Below the pieces are notes generated by a model. The model ran no database searches, was not told where the DNA came from, and saw nothing but the letters and a program-made list of their open reading frames with translations. A program made the translations under genes and the position numbers. A DNA stretch of 64,000 nt from Scylla paramamosain (Eukaryota > Arthropoda > Malacostraca > Decapoda > Portunidae): NCBI RefSeq assembly GCF_035594125.1, contig NC_087197.1, forward strand, positions 9,036,110-9,100,109. Reading direction: 5' to 3'. Of this stretch, positions 23,654 to 35,800 are shown piece by piece. How positions within the stretch are numbered: the first letter of the stretch is position 1; every line of letters begins with the position of its first letter.

Positions 23654-26600
23654 TGCATGCAAAGCCACCTATATGGGGAAATCAAACGTCTTTGCCAGAA
23701 AACTGTCTTATGAGTGTTTTTCAGCTTGTTAGGCACCAAAACGATAAATAACATGGAATTCAGTCTATATGAGAATCGAAAACAAAATTGCTGAAAACGT
23801 GTCTTTTCGGTGTTTTACGTAGAAAAATGCTAAAACGGATGCAAACCAACCAATATGAAAAAAAAATAGAATAACATTACAAAAAAACTATATTTTCAGT
23901 ATTTTTGAGCTGGTTACCTACAAAAAAGGTGAAAATGGATGCAAAGCACTCCCTATTGCTAAAGAAAAGGACATTACGAGAAACGTGTATAATGAGTGTC
24001 TTATTATTTTCGAGCAAAAAAACTTGTGGTTCACAAGAACCACAAGCCAAAAAGCGCAAAAACTTGTGTATATAAAGAAGTTTCTTAGATACCAAAATGC
24101 TGAAACTCAAGAATAACAATCTTAATTGAGAAACAGTACAATCTTACCAAAAGCGTGTATTTTCCGTGTTTTTCACATTGTTAGCAAAATCCCAAAAAGC
24201 ATGCGAAACTAGCTTGATGTGAGAAAAAAATGACATTACCAGAGTGTTTTGAGTGTTTTTGAGCGTGTTTGGCAATAAAGCACTAGAAAGCAGGGCAATC
24301 ACATTACATGGGAATAAAACCAACTTTGACCAAGAACTTGCCATTATGTGTTTTTGAGCTCCTTACATACCAAAACGCTAAAGCGCATGCAAAACACTCC
24401 TTTATGGAGAAGCAGAAAAAACATTAGAAAAAACATGTGTTTTAAGTGTTTTTAATCATGTTACCTATAAAAACGCTTAAATACATGCAAAGAACCCTAT
24501 CTCTGGGAAACGAAAGGACATTACGAAAAACGTGTATTATGACTGTTTTGAAGTTCCTTAAGTACCAACACGTTAAAACCCACAAATAACACTCTTTAAA
24601 GAGAAAAAATATTTAAAAAAAATAAAAAAATTCTGCCAAAATTCAGGGAATTTATGTGGAAAAAAAGAACATTATCAAAAAAGTTAATTATAGCTTTTTT
24701 TTCGGATTGTTATTTACCAAACCTTAAAGTGCATGCAAAGCCACCTATATGAGGAAATTAAACGACTTTACCAGAAACCTGTCTTTTCAGTGTTTTTCAG
24801 TATGTTAGGCACCAAACCAATAAATAATATGGAAGTCAGTCAATATGTGAATCCAAAACAAAATTACTGAAAACGTGTCTAAAGCACTAAAAAGCAGAAC
24901 AATCACATTACATGGGAATAAAACCAACTTTTACGAAGAACTTGCCTTTAAGTGTTTTTGAGCTCCTTATATAACAAACCGCTAAAACGCATGGAAAACA
25001 AACTTTATGGAGAAACAGAATAACATTACCAAAAACATATATTTTGAGCGTTTTTTGATCATGTTATCTATAAAAACGCTTAAATACATGCAAAGAACAT
25101 TATGCTTGGGAAACAAAAGGACATTACGAGAAACGTGTATTATGAGTGTTTTTTTTAAGTTCTTTAAGTACCAAAAAGCTAAAACCCACAAATAATACTC
25201 TTTGTTTAGAAAAAATAAATAAATAAAAAAAATATATAAAAAATTGGATTTTTTTTTTTGTTATTCATCTTCATAGTACCGAGATGCCAAAATTCTGGGA
25301 AAATTCAGGTCAATCATATAATAAAAAAAATATTATAAAAAAAGTTAATTTCAGCTTTTTTTTTAGAACCCTAAAGTGCATGCAAATCCTCCTATATGAA
25401 GAAATTTAAGGACCTTACCAGAAATCTGTGTTTTGAGTGTTTTTTTAGCATGTTAAGCACCAAAACGATAAATAATAAGGAACTCACCTCTATATGGGGA
25501 TCCAAAACAAAGTTACTGAAAACGTGTCTTCTCAGTGTTTTACGTAGAAAAACGCTAAAACGGATGCAAAGCAACCAATATAAAGAAATAGAAAAACGTT
25601 ACTAAAAAGGTATATTTTGAGTGTTTTTGAGCTTATTACCTACAAAAAACGTGAAAATTGATGGAAAGCACTCTATATTGAAAAACAAAAGGACATTGCA
25701 AGAAAAGTGTATAATGAGTGTTTTATAGTTCAAAAGAACCACAAGGCAAAAAAACGCAAAATCTCGTGTATATGGAGAGGTTTCCTAGATACAAAAATGC
25801 TGAAACTTATGTATAACATTCCTAATTTAGAAACAGAACAACCTTAATAAATGCGTGTATTTTGAGTGCTTTCCACATTCTTAGTTACCAAAACCCCAAA
25901 TTGCATGCAAAAAATAGATTTGTGGGAAAAAACATGACTTTACCAGAAAAGTGTCTTTTGAGTGTTTTTGAGCGTGATATTTTGAGCGTGAATTTTTACC
26001 AAGAACTTGCCTTTAAGTGTTTTTGAGCTCCTTATATACCAAAACACTAAAATGCATGCAAAACACTCTTTATGGTGAAACAGAATAATATTACCAAAAA
26101 CATATATTTTGAGTGTTTTTGATTATGTTACCAATGAAAGCGCTAAAATACATGCAAAGAACTCTATTTTTAGGAAACGAAAGGAGATTACGAGAAACGT
26201 GTATTATGAGTGTTTTTAAGTTCATTAATTACCAAAAAGCTAAAAGCCACAAATAACACTCTTTATTGAGAAACAATAAATAAATAAAAAAAATAAGATA
26301 TTTTTTTTCTTTCTTATTCATCTTCACAAGTACCGAGATGCCAAAAGTTCAGGAAAAATTCAGGAAATTATGTGAAATAAGAACATTATCAAAAAAGTTA
26401 AGTTTAGTTTTTTTTTTCGGACTATTATGTACCAAACCCCTAAAGTGCATGGGGAAATTAAACGTGTTTGCCAGAAAACGGTCTTATGAGTGTTTTACAG
26501 CATCTTAGGAACCAACATGATAAATAACATGGAAGTCAATCTATATGGGAATCCAAAACAATATTACTAAAAACGTGTTTTTTCGTTGTTTTACGTAGAA

Positions 26601-28486
26601 AAATGCTAAAACGGATGCAAATCAACCAATATGAAGGAATAGAATAACATTACCAAAAAGGTATATTTTGAGTGTTTTTGAAATTGTTACCTACAAAAAA
26701 CGCGAAAATAGATGGAAAGCTCTCTATATTGGGAAGCAAAAGGACATTACGAGAAACGTGTATAATAAGTGTTTTATAGTTTCACAAGAACTACAAGGCA
26801 AAAAACCGCAAAAACTCGTGTATATAGAGAAGTTTCTTACATTCCAAAATGCTGAAACTCTGGAACAACACTTTTAATTGAGAAACAGAACAATCTTACT
26901 AAATGCGTGTATTTTGAGTGCTTTTCACATCCTTGGTTACCAAAACCAAAATTGCATGCGAAACCAGCTTTATGTGGGAAAAAAATGACATTACCAGAAA
27001 AATGTCTTTTTATTGTTTTTGAGCGTGTTAGGCAATAAAGCACTAAAAAGGAGGGCAATCACATTACATTGAAATAAAACCAATTTTTAACAAGAACTTG
27101 CCTATAAAAGTATTTGAGCTCCTTATATACCAAAACACTAAAATGCATGCAAAATACACTTTAGGGTGAAACAGAATAACATTACCAAAAACATGTATTT
27201 TGAGTGTTTTTGATCATGTTACCAATAAAAACGCTTAAATACATGCAAAGAACCCTATTTTTGGGAAACGAAAGGACATTACGAGAAACGTGTATTATGG
27301 GTATTTTTAAGTTCATTAAGTACGAAAAAGGTAAAAGCCACAAATTACACTCGTTATTGAGAAAAAAATAATAAATAGATAAAAGAAATACGATATATAT
27401 TTTTTCATTGTTATTTATCTTCACAGGTAAGGAGGTGCCAAAATTCGGGCAAAGTTCAGGAAATTATATAAAAAAAGAACATTATCAAAAAAGTTACATT
27501 TAGCTTTTTTTTCGGACTGTTATGTACCAAACCCCTAAATTGCATGCAAAGCCACCTATATGGCGAAATTGAACGTCTTTGCCAGAAAACTAACTTATGA
27601 GGGTTTTTCAGCATGTTAGGAACCAACACGATAAAACCCAAGGAAGTCAATCTATATGGGAATCCAAAAATAAATTACTGAAAACGCGTCTTTTCGCTGT
27701 TTTACGTAGAAAACGCTAAAATCTATGCAAACCAACCAAAATGAAGAAATAGAATAACATTACCAAAAACGTATATTTTGAGTGTTTTTGATATTGTTAC
27801 CTACAAAAAACGCGAAAATTGATAGAAACCACTCTATATTGGGAGGCAAAAGGCACCAAAAAGCATTTTAGGCACCAAAACGATAAATAATATGAAAGTC
27901 ACTCTATATGGAAATCTAAAGCAATATTACTGGAAACGTGTCTTTTAAAAGATTTACGTAGAAAAACGCTAAAACAGATGCAAACCAACCAATATGAAGA
28001 AATAGAATAACATTACCAAAAAACTATATTTTGTGTGTTCTTCAGCTTGTTACATAAAAAAATGCGAAAATATATGCAAAGCACTCTATATAAGTAAAAA
28101 AAAAAAAAAAAGGACATAACGAGAAACGTGTATAATGAGTGTTTTATAGTTTCACCAGAATCACAAGGCAAAAAACGCAAAAACTCGACTATATGGAGAA
28201 GTTTCTAAGATACCAAAATACTGAAACTCATGAATAACACTCTTAATCAAGAAACAGAACAACCTTACTAAATGCGTGTATTTTGAGTGTTATTTTACAT
28301 TCTTAGTTACCAAAACCCCAAATTCCATGCGAAACTAGCTTTATGTAGGAAAAAAATGACATTATCAGAAAAGTGTCTTTGAGTGTTTTTCAGCGTGTTA
28401 GGCAATAAAGCACTAAAAAGCAGGGCAATCACAATACATGGGAATAAAACCAACTTTTACGAAGAACTTGCCTTTTAGTGTTTTTG
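23654..28486 (-). repeat. Right arm, part 1: minus-oriented blocks after the strand switch
   Basis: Plus-sense CCCATGTATGTG meets minus-sense GTGCATGCAAAGCC within 23,648-23,656, with GTG shared by both sides. From here to the window end the repeats run on the minus strand apart from small inserts. Bases 23,654-24,880 resemble the reverse of about 6,300-7,500, including the foldback at 24,023-24,046. Near 24,881 there is a clear junction: AAAACGTGTCT joins AAAGCACTAAAAAGCAG, skipping several monomers. From there the sequence pairs with the left arm. Confidence 0.88.
24023..24046 (-). repeat. Perfect foldback in the right arm
   Basis: CTTGTGGTTC, loop ACAA, GAACCACAAG, the reverse complement of the element at 1,804. 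The flank GAGCAAAAAAA matches the added TTCTTTTGC of the left arm. Confidence 0.85.
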
Positions 28487-29757
28487 ACACGCATTTAGTA
28501 AAGTTGCTCTGTTTCTCAATTAAGAGTGTTATTCAAGACTTTCAGCATATACACGAGTTTTTGTGTTTTTTGCCCTGTGGTTTTTTGAACTATAAAACAT
28601 TCATTATACACTTTTCTCGCAATGTCCCTTTGTTTCCCAATATAGAGTGCTTTGTATCAATTTTCGTGTTTTTTTTGTAGGAAACAAGCACAAAAACACT
28701 CAAAATATACATTTTTGGTAATGTTATTCTGCTTCTTGATATTGGTTGGTTTGTATCAGTTTTAGCGTTTTTCTACGTAAAACACTGAGAAGACACGTTT
28801 TCAGTAATTTTCTTTTGGATTCCCACATAGAGTGAGTTCCTTATTATTTATCGTTTTGGTGCCTAATATGCTGAAAAACACTGAAAAGACATATTTCTTG
28901 TTAGGTCTTTAATTTCCTCATATGGGAGGCTTTGCATGTCTTTTAAGTGTTTGTGAGCGTGTTACGCAATAAAGCCCTAAATGCCAGGGCAATCACATTA
29001 CATGGGAATAAAACCAAATTTTACCAAGAACTTACCTTTAAGTGTTTTTGAGCTCCTTACGTACCAAAACGCGAAAACGCATACAAAATACATTTTATGG
29101 AGAAACAGAATAACATTACAAAATATATGTATTTTGAGTGTTTTTGATCATGTTATGTATAAAAACGCTTAAATACATGTAAAGAACCTTATTTTTGGGA
29201 AACGAAAGAACATTACGAATAACGTGTATTATGAGTGATTTTTAATTTCCTTCAGTACCAAAAAGCTAGAACCCACAAATAACACTCTTTAGAAAAATAA
29301 ATAAATAAAAAAAATGGGATTTTTTTTTTGGTTATTCATCTTCATAGGTACCGAGATGCTAAAATTCTGCCAAAATTAACGGAATTTATGTGGAAAAAAG
29401 AATATTATCATTGAAGTTAATTATAGCTTTTTTTTCGGATTCTTATGTACCAAACCCTAAAATGCATGCAAAGCCACCTATATAAGGAAGTTAAAGGACT
29501 TTACCAGAAACCTGTCTTTTCAGTGTTTTTCAGCATGTTAGGCACCAAAACGATGAATAATATGGAAGTCAGTTAATATGTGAATCCAAAAGAAAATTAC
29601 TGAAAACGTGTCTTTTCAGTGTTTTACTTAGAAAAACGCTAAAGCGGATAGAAACCATCCTTTATGAAGAAATATAATAACATTACCAAAAAGATATATT
29701 TTGAATGTTTTTGAGCTTGTTACCTACAAAAAATGCAAATAATCGATGTAATGCGAA
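25173..29757 (-). repeat. Diverged HOR-like unit in the right arm
   Basis: Homologous in the same orientation to 35,495-40,190 at an offset of about 10.34-10.43 kb. Landmarks correspond one by one: deletion junction at about 27,855 with 38,230; minus/plus breakpoint 28,486/28,487 with 38,851/38,852; GGTACCGAGATG at 29,348 with 39,775. It is also the reverse complement of 16,565-21,197. It ends where the array copies go on into their divergent segment, which is absent here. Confidence 0.75.
28487..28938 (+). repeat. Mini-inversion (452 bp) in the right arm
   Basis: Bounded by AGTGTTTTTG/ACACGC at 28,486/28,487 and GCTTTGCATGTC/TTTTAAGTG at about 28,938. It is the reverse complement of 17,388-17,844, including the missing stretch between TTTCAGC and ATATACACGAG near 28,545. 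It sits in the same position of the larger unit as the plus inserts of the HOR copies. Confidence 0.88.
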
Positions 29758-29814
29758 AAAATGACATTACCAGAAAAATCCCAACTTTTACGAAGAATTT
29801 GCCTTTAAGTGTTT

Positions 29815-30965
29815 TTTAACCCCTTATATACCAAACCACTAAAACGCATGCAAAACAAACTTTATGGAAAAACAGAATAGCATTACCAAAAACATGTATT
29901 TTCAGTGTTTTTTGATCATGTTATCTATAAAAACGCTAAAGTACATGCAAAGAACATTATGTTTGGGAAGCAAAAGGACATTACAAGAAACGTGTATTAT
30001 GAGTGTTTTTTTTAAGATCCTTAAGTACCAAAAAGCAAAAACAAACAAAAAACACTCTTTATTTAGAAAAAAAAATAAATAAATAAATAAATAAAATAAA
30101 TAGGATTTTTTTTTTTTTTGTAATTCATATTCATAGGTACCGAGATGCCAAAATTCTGAGAAAATTCAGGGCAATTATGTGATAAAAGAATATTATCAAA
30201 AAAGTTAATTTCAGCTTTTTTTTTCGAACTGTTTTGTACCAAACCCTAAATTGCATGCAAAGCCTCCTATATGAGGAAATTAAACGACCTTAAAAGAAAT
30301 TTGTCTTTTGAGTGTTTTTCAGAATTTTAGGCACCAAAACGATAAATAAATAACTCACTTTATATAGGAATCACTTTTATATGGGAAAAAAAACTACTGA
30401 AAACGTGTCTTCTCAGTGTTTTACGTAGAAAAACGCTAAAACGGATGCAAACTAACCAATATAAAAAAAATAAAAAAAAAAACATTACCAAAAAAGGTAT
30501 ATTTTGAGTGTTTTTGAGCTTATTACCTACAAAAAACGCAAAAAATTGATGCAAAGCACTCTATATTAGGAAATAAATGGACATTGCAAGAAAAGTATAT
30601 AATGAGTGTTTTATAGTTCAAAAGAACCAAAAGGCAAAAAACGCAAAAACTTGCGGATATGGAGAAGTTTCTTAGATACCAAAATGCTTAAACTCATGAA
30701 TAACATTCCTAATTGAGAAACAGAACAACCTTACTAAATGCGTGTATTTTGAGAGCTTTTCACATTCTTAGTTACCAAAACCCCAAATTGCATGCGAAAC
30801 CAGCTTTATGTGAGAAAAAAATGACATTACGAGAAAAATGTCTTTTGAGTGTTTTTGAGCCTGAGGGGCAATAAAGCACTAAAAAGCAGGGCAATCACAT
30901 TACATTTCAATAAAACCAATTTTTATCAAGAATTTGCCTTTAAGTGTTTTTGAGCTCCTTATATA
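29815..30965 (-). repeat. Extra ~1.15-kb block in the right arm
   Basis: The reverse partner of 16,185-16,215 (marked by an unusual TGGGATT/AATCCCA) lies at 29,770-29,815, but the reverse partner of the adjoining 16,120-16,185 (marked by GGTTCTCC/GGAGAACC) lies at about 30,950-31,020. The right arm therefore holds about one additional composite block between them. Gain or loss of exactly one block is what unequal exchange between like blocks would give. Confidence 0.65.
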
Positions 30966-32849
30966 CTAAACCGCTAAAACGCATGCAAAACAAACTTTAT
31001 GGAGAACCAGAATAACATTACCAAAAAGATGCATTTTGAGTGTTTTTGATAATGTTATATATAAAAACGCTTAAATACATGCAAAGAACCTTATGTTTGG
31101 GAAACGTAAGGACATTACGAGAAATGTGTATTATGAGTGTTTTTAAGTTCCTTAACTACCAAAAAGCTAAAACCCACAAATAACATTCGTTATTTAGAAA
31201 AAATATAAAAAAAAAATAAATGAAAGGTTTTTCTTTTCTTTTTTTTGTTATTCACCTTCATAGGTACCGAGATGCCAAAATTCCGGGAAAAATTAGGGCA
31301 ATTATATGATAAGAGAATATTATATAAAAAAAAAGTTGATATTAGCTTTTTTTCGGACTGTTATGTAGCAGACACTAAAGTGCACTCAAAGCCTCGCAAA
31401 TGAAGAAATTAAACGACCTTACCAGAAATCTGTGTTTTGAGTGTTTTTCAGCATGTTAGGCACCAAAACGATAAATAATATGGAACTCACTCTATATGGC
31501 AAACCAAAACAAAATTATTGGAAACGTGTCTTCTCAGTGTTTTACGTAGAAAAACGCTAAAACGGATGAAAACCAACAAATATCAAGAAGTTGAAAAACA
31601 TTACCAAAAAGGTATATTTTGAGTGTTTTCGATGTTACCTAAAAAAAAAAAAAACGCGAAAATTGATACAAAGCACTCTATATTGGAAAACAAAGGGACA
31701 TTGCGAGAAAAGTGTATAATGAATGTTTTATAGTTTAAAAGAACCACAAGGCAAAAAACGCAAAAACTCGTGTATATGGAGAAGTTTCCTAGATACCAAA
31801 ATGCTGAAACTCCTGAATAACACTCTTAATTGAAAAACAGAACAACTTTACTAAATGCGTGTATTTTGAGTGCTTTTCACATTCTTAGTTACCAAAATCC
31901 CAAATTGCATGCGAAACCAGCTTTATGTGGGAAAAAAAACATTACCAGAAAAGTGTCTTTTGAGTGTTTTTGAGCTTGATAGGCAATAAAGCGCTAAAAA
32001 GCCTGGGAATCACTTTACATGGCAATCAAATCAATTTTTACCAAGAACTTGCCTTTAAGTGTTTTGAGCTCCTTATATACCAAAACGCTAAAACGCATGC
32101 AAAACACACTTTATGGAGAAAGAGAATAGCATTACCAAAAACATATATTTTGAGTGTTTTTGATCATGTTACCAATAGAAACGCTTAAATACATGCAAAG
32201 ATCCCTATTTTTAGGAAATTAAAGGACATTGCGAGAAACGTGTATTACGAGTGTTTTTAAGATCATTATTTATGAAAAAGCTAAAAGCCACAAATAACAC
32301 TCTTTATTGAGAAAATAAATAAATAAATAAAAAAAATGCTATATTTTTTTTTCTTTTTCATATTCACAGGTACCGAGATGCCAAAATTTGGGCAAAATTC
32401 AGAAATTATGTTAAATAAGAACATTATCAAAAAAATTAAATTTTGCTTTTTTTTTCGTACTGTTATGTACCAAACCCTAAAGTGCATGCAAAGCCACCTA
32501 TATGGGAAAATTAAACGTCTTTGCCAGAAAACTGTGTTATGAGTGTTTTTCAACTTGTTAGGCACCATAACGGTAAATAACATGCAAGTCACTCTATATG
32601 GGAATCTAAAACAAAATTAATGAAAACGTGTCTTTTCGGTGTTTTACGTAGAAAAACGCTAAAACGGATGCAAACCAACCAATAGGAAGAAATAAAATAA
32701 CATTACCAAAAAGGTACATTTTGAGTGTTTTTGACCTTGTTACCTACAAAAAAACGTGAAAATGGATGCAAAGCACTCCCTATTGGGAAACAAAAGGACA
32801 TTACGAGAAACGTGTATAATGAGTGTTTTATTATTTTTGAGCAAAAGAA

Positions 32850-32873
32850 CTTGTAGTTCACAAGAACCACAAG
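32850..32873 (-). repeat. Foldback in the right arm, one mismatch
   Basis: CTTGTAGTTC, loop ACAA, GAACCACAAG. As drawn the changed base is in the first arm, whereas the reverse complement of the 7,108 form would carry it in the second arm (GAACTACAAG). The two may therefore be independent changes in a foldback that is otherwise the same. Confidence 0.8.
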
Positions 32874-35800
32874 GCAAAAAACGCAAAAACTCGTGTATAT
32901 AAAGAAGTTTCTTTGATACCAAAATGCTTAAACTCTTGAATAACAATATTAATTGAGAAACAGAACAACCTTACCAAATGCGTGTATTTTGAGTGTTTTT
33001 CACATTCACAGTTAGAAAAACCCGAAAGAGCACGCGAAACTATGTTGGAAAAAAAAGAAGAAGTGTCTTTTGAGTGTTTTTGAGCGTGTTAGACAATAAA
33101 TCACAAAAAAACCAGGGCAATCACATTACATGGGAATAAAACCAACTTTTACCAAGAACTTGCCTTGAAGTGTTTTTGACCTCCTTACAAACCTAAACGC
33201 TAAAACGCATGCAAAAAACTCCTTTATGGAGATGCAGAATAACATTAATAAAAACATGTTTTAAGTGTTTTTGATCATGTTACTTACAAAAACGTTTAAA
33301 TACATGCAAAGAACCCTATGTTTGGGAAACGAAAGGACATTACGAGAAACGTGTATTAGGACCGTTTTTAAGTTCCTTAAGTACAAAAACGTTAAAACCC
33401 ATAAATAACACTCTTTATAGAGAAAAAAAATAGTTTTTTTATATTGATTTTCATTGGTACCAAGATGCCAATATTCTGCCAAAATTCAGGGAATTTATCT
33501 GGAAAAAAGAACATTATCAAAAAAAGTTACTTATAGCTCTTTTTCGGATTTTTATGTACCAAACTCTAAAGTGCATGCCACCTATATAAGGAAGTTAAAT
33601 GACTTTACCAGAAACCTGTCTTTTCAGTGTTTTTCAGCATGTTAGGCACCAAAACGATAAATAATATGGAAGTCAGTCAATATGTGAATCCAAAACAAAA
33701 TTACTGAAAACGTGTCTTTTCAGTGTTTTACGTAGAAAAACGCTAAAGCGGATATAAACCATCCTATATGAAGAAATAAAATAACTACCAAAAAGATATA
33801 TTTTGAGATATGAAGAAATAGAATAACATTACCAAAAAGTGTTTTTGAGCTTTTTACCTACAAAAAACGCGCAAATATTTGGAAAGCAATCTATATTGTG
33901 AAGCAAAAGGACATTTAGAGAAACGTGTATAATGATTGTTTTATAGTTTCACAAGAACCACAATACAAAAAAGGCAAAAACTCGTGTATATAGAGAAGTT
34001 TCTTATATACCAAAACGCTAAAACTCATGAATAATACTTTTAATTGAGAAACAGAACTACCTTACCAAATGTGTGTATTTTGAGTGTTTTTCACATTCTT
34101 AGTTACGAAAATCCCAAATTACATGTGAAACTACCTTTATGGGGGAAAAAAAATGACATTTCCAGAAAAGAGTCTTTTGAGTGTTTTTGAGCGTTATATG
34201 CAACAAAACACTAAAAAGCAGAACAATCACATTACATTGGAATAAAACCAAATTTTACGAAGAACTTGCCTTTAAGTGTTTTTAACTACTTACATACCAA
34301 AACGCTAAACGCATGCAAAACAACCTTTATGAAGAAACAGAATAACATTACCAAAAACATATATTTTGATTGTTTCTGATAATGTCACCTATAAAATCGC
34401 TTAAATACATGCAAAGAACCCTATGTTTGTGAAACGAAAGGACATTACGAAAATCGTGTATTATGAGTATTTTTAAGTTCCTTAAGTACCAAAAATCTAA
34501 AACCCACAAATAACACTCTTTAAAGAGAAAAAAATAATTAAAAAATATTTTTTTTTTTTGTTATTCATCTTCATAGATGCCAAAATTTTGAGAAAATTCA
34601 GGGAAATTATGTGAAAAAAAAAACATAAAAAAAATGATTTTAGCTTTTTTCCGGAGTTATGTACGAAACCCGGAAGTGCATGCAAAGCCATCTATATGGG
34701 GAAATTAAACGACTTTACAAGAAACATGTCTTTGGGTGTTTTCAGCAATTTCAACAATATTACTGAAAACGTGTCTTTTCAGTTTTAGCGTAGAAAACTA
34801 AAACGGATGCAAACCAACCAATATGAAGAAATAGAATAACATTACAAAAAAGTTGAGTGTTTTTGAGCTTGTTACCTACAAAAAACGCAAAAATGAATGC
34901 AAAGCAGTCTATATTGGGAAACAAAGGATATTACAAGAAAATTGTATAATGAATGTATTAATAGTTTTCAAAAACCATAAGGCAAAAAGCGCAAAACTCG
35001 TATATATGGAGAAGTTTCCTAGATACCAAAATGCTGAAACTAATGAATAACACTCTTAATTGAGAAAAAGAACAATTTTAGGAAATGAGTGTATTTTGAG
35101 TGTTTTTTTTTCAATTTCTTAGTGGTCCAACCCCAAATTACATGCGAAACTGTGGAAAAAAAATGAAATGACTAGAAAAGTGTCTTTTTAGTGTTTTTCA
35201 GCGTGTTAGGCAATAAAGCATTAAAAAGCAGGGCAATCACATTACATGGGAATATAACCAACTTTTACCAAGAACTTGCCTTTAAGTTTTTTTGAGCTCC
35301 TTATATACTAAAACGCTAAAACACATGCAAAACAACCTGTATGGAAAAACAGAATAATATCAAAAACATGTATTTTGAGTGTTTTTGAGCTTATTACCAA
35401 TAAAAACGCTTAAATACATGCAAAGAACCCTATGTTTGGGAATAAAAGGACATTACGAGGAATGTGTATTATGAGTGTTTATAAGATTTAGCTTAAAAAG
35501 CTAAAACCCACAAATAACACTCTTTATTTAGAAAATAAAAAACAAAATTAAAAATTAAAAAAATAGGAATTTTTTTTTTTGTTATTCATATTCATAGGTA
35601 CCGATATGCCAAAATTCTGGGAAAATTCAGGGCAATCATATAATAAAAAAATATTATCAAAAAAGTTAATTTCAGCTTTTTTTTCGGATTGTTATGTACC
35701 AAACCCTAAAGTGCATGCAAAGCCTCCTATATGAGGAAATTAAACGACTTTACCAGAAATCTGTGTTTTGAGTGTTTTTTAGCATGTTAGGCACCAAAAT

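Larger units (their letters stand above)
28939..35490 (-). repeat. Right arm, part 2: minus-oriented blocks before the HOR array
   Basis: Minus-sense blocks pairing with the left arm. Up to about 32,800 the partner is 14,260-16,560; after that it is 4,700-7,170. Shared private variants include CGGATTTTTATGTACC with a shortened GTGCATGCCACC (33,540-33,580, against 6,390-6,420) and a monomer with TGTATTAATAG (34,960, against 5,050). Relative to the left arm it has an extra block at about 29,815-30,965 and a deletion at about 29,757-29,775. Confidence 0.85.

Noticed and set aside
12803..28938. CRISPR-like array
   Set aside because: Repeats are adjacent monomers without unique spacers, far longer and more divergent than CRISPR repeats, in eukaryote-like DNA.
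14250..32810. Large transposon with long inverted terminal repeats
   Set aside because: The arms are made of the same satellite as everything outside them. There is no internal transposase, no target-site duplication that can be defined, and the arms differ by block gains and losses.
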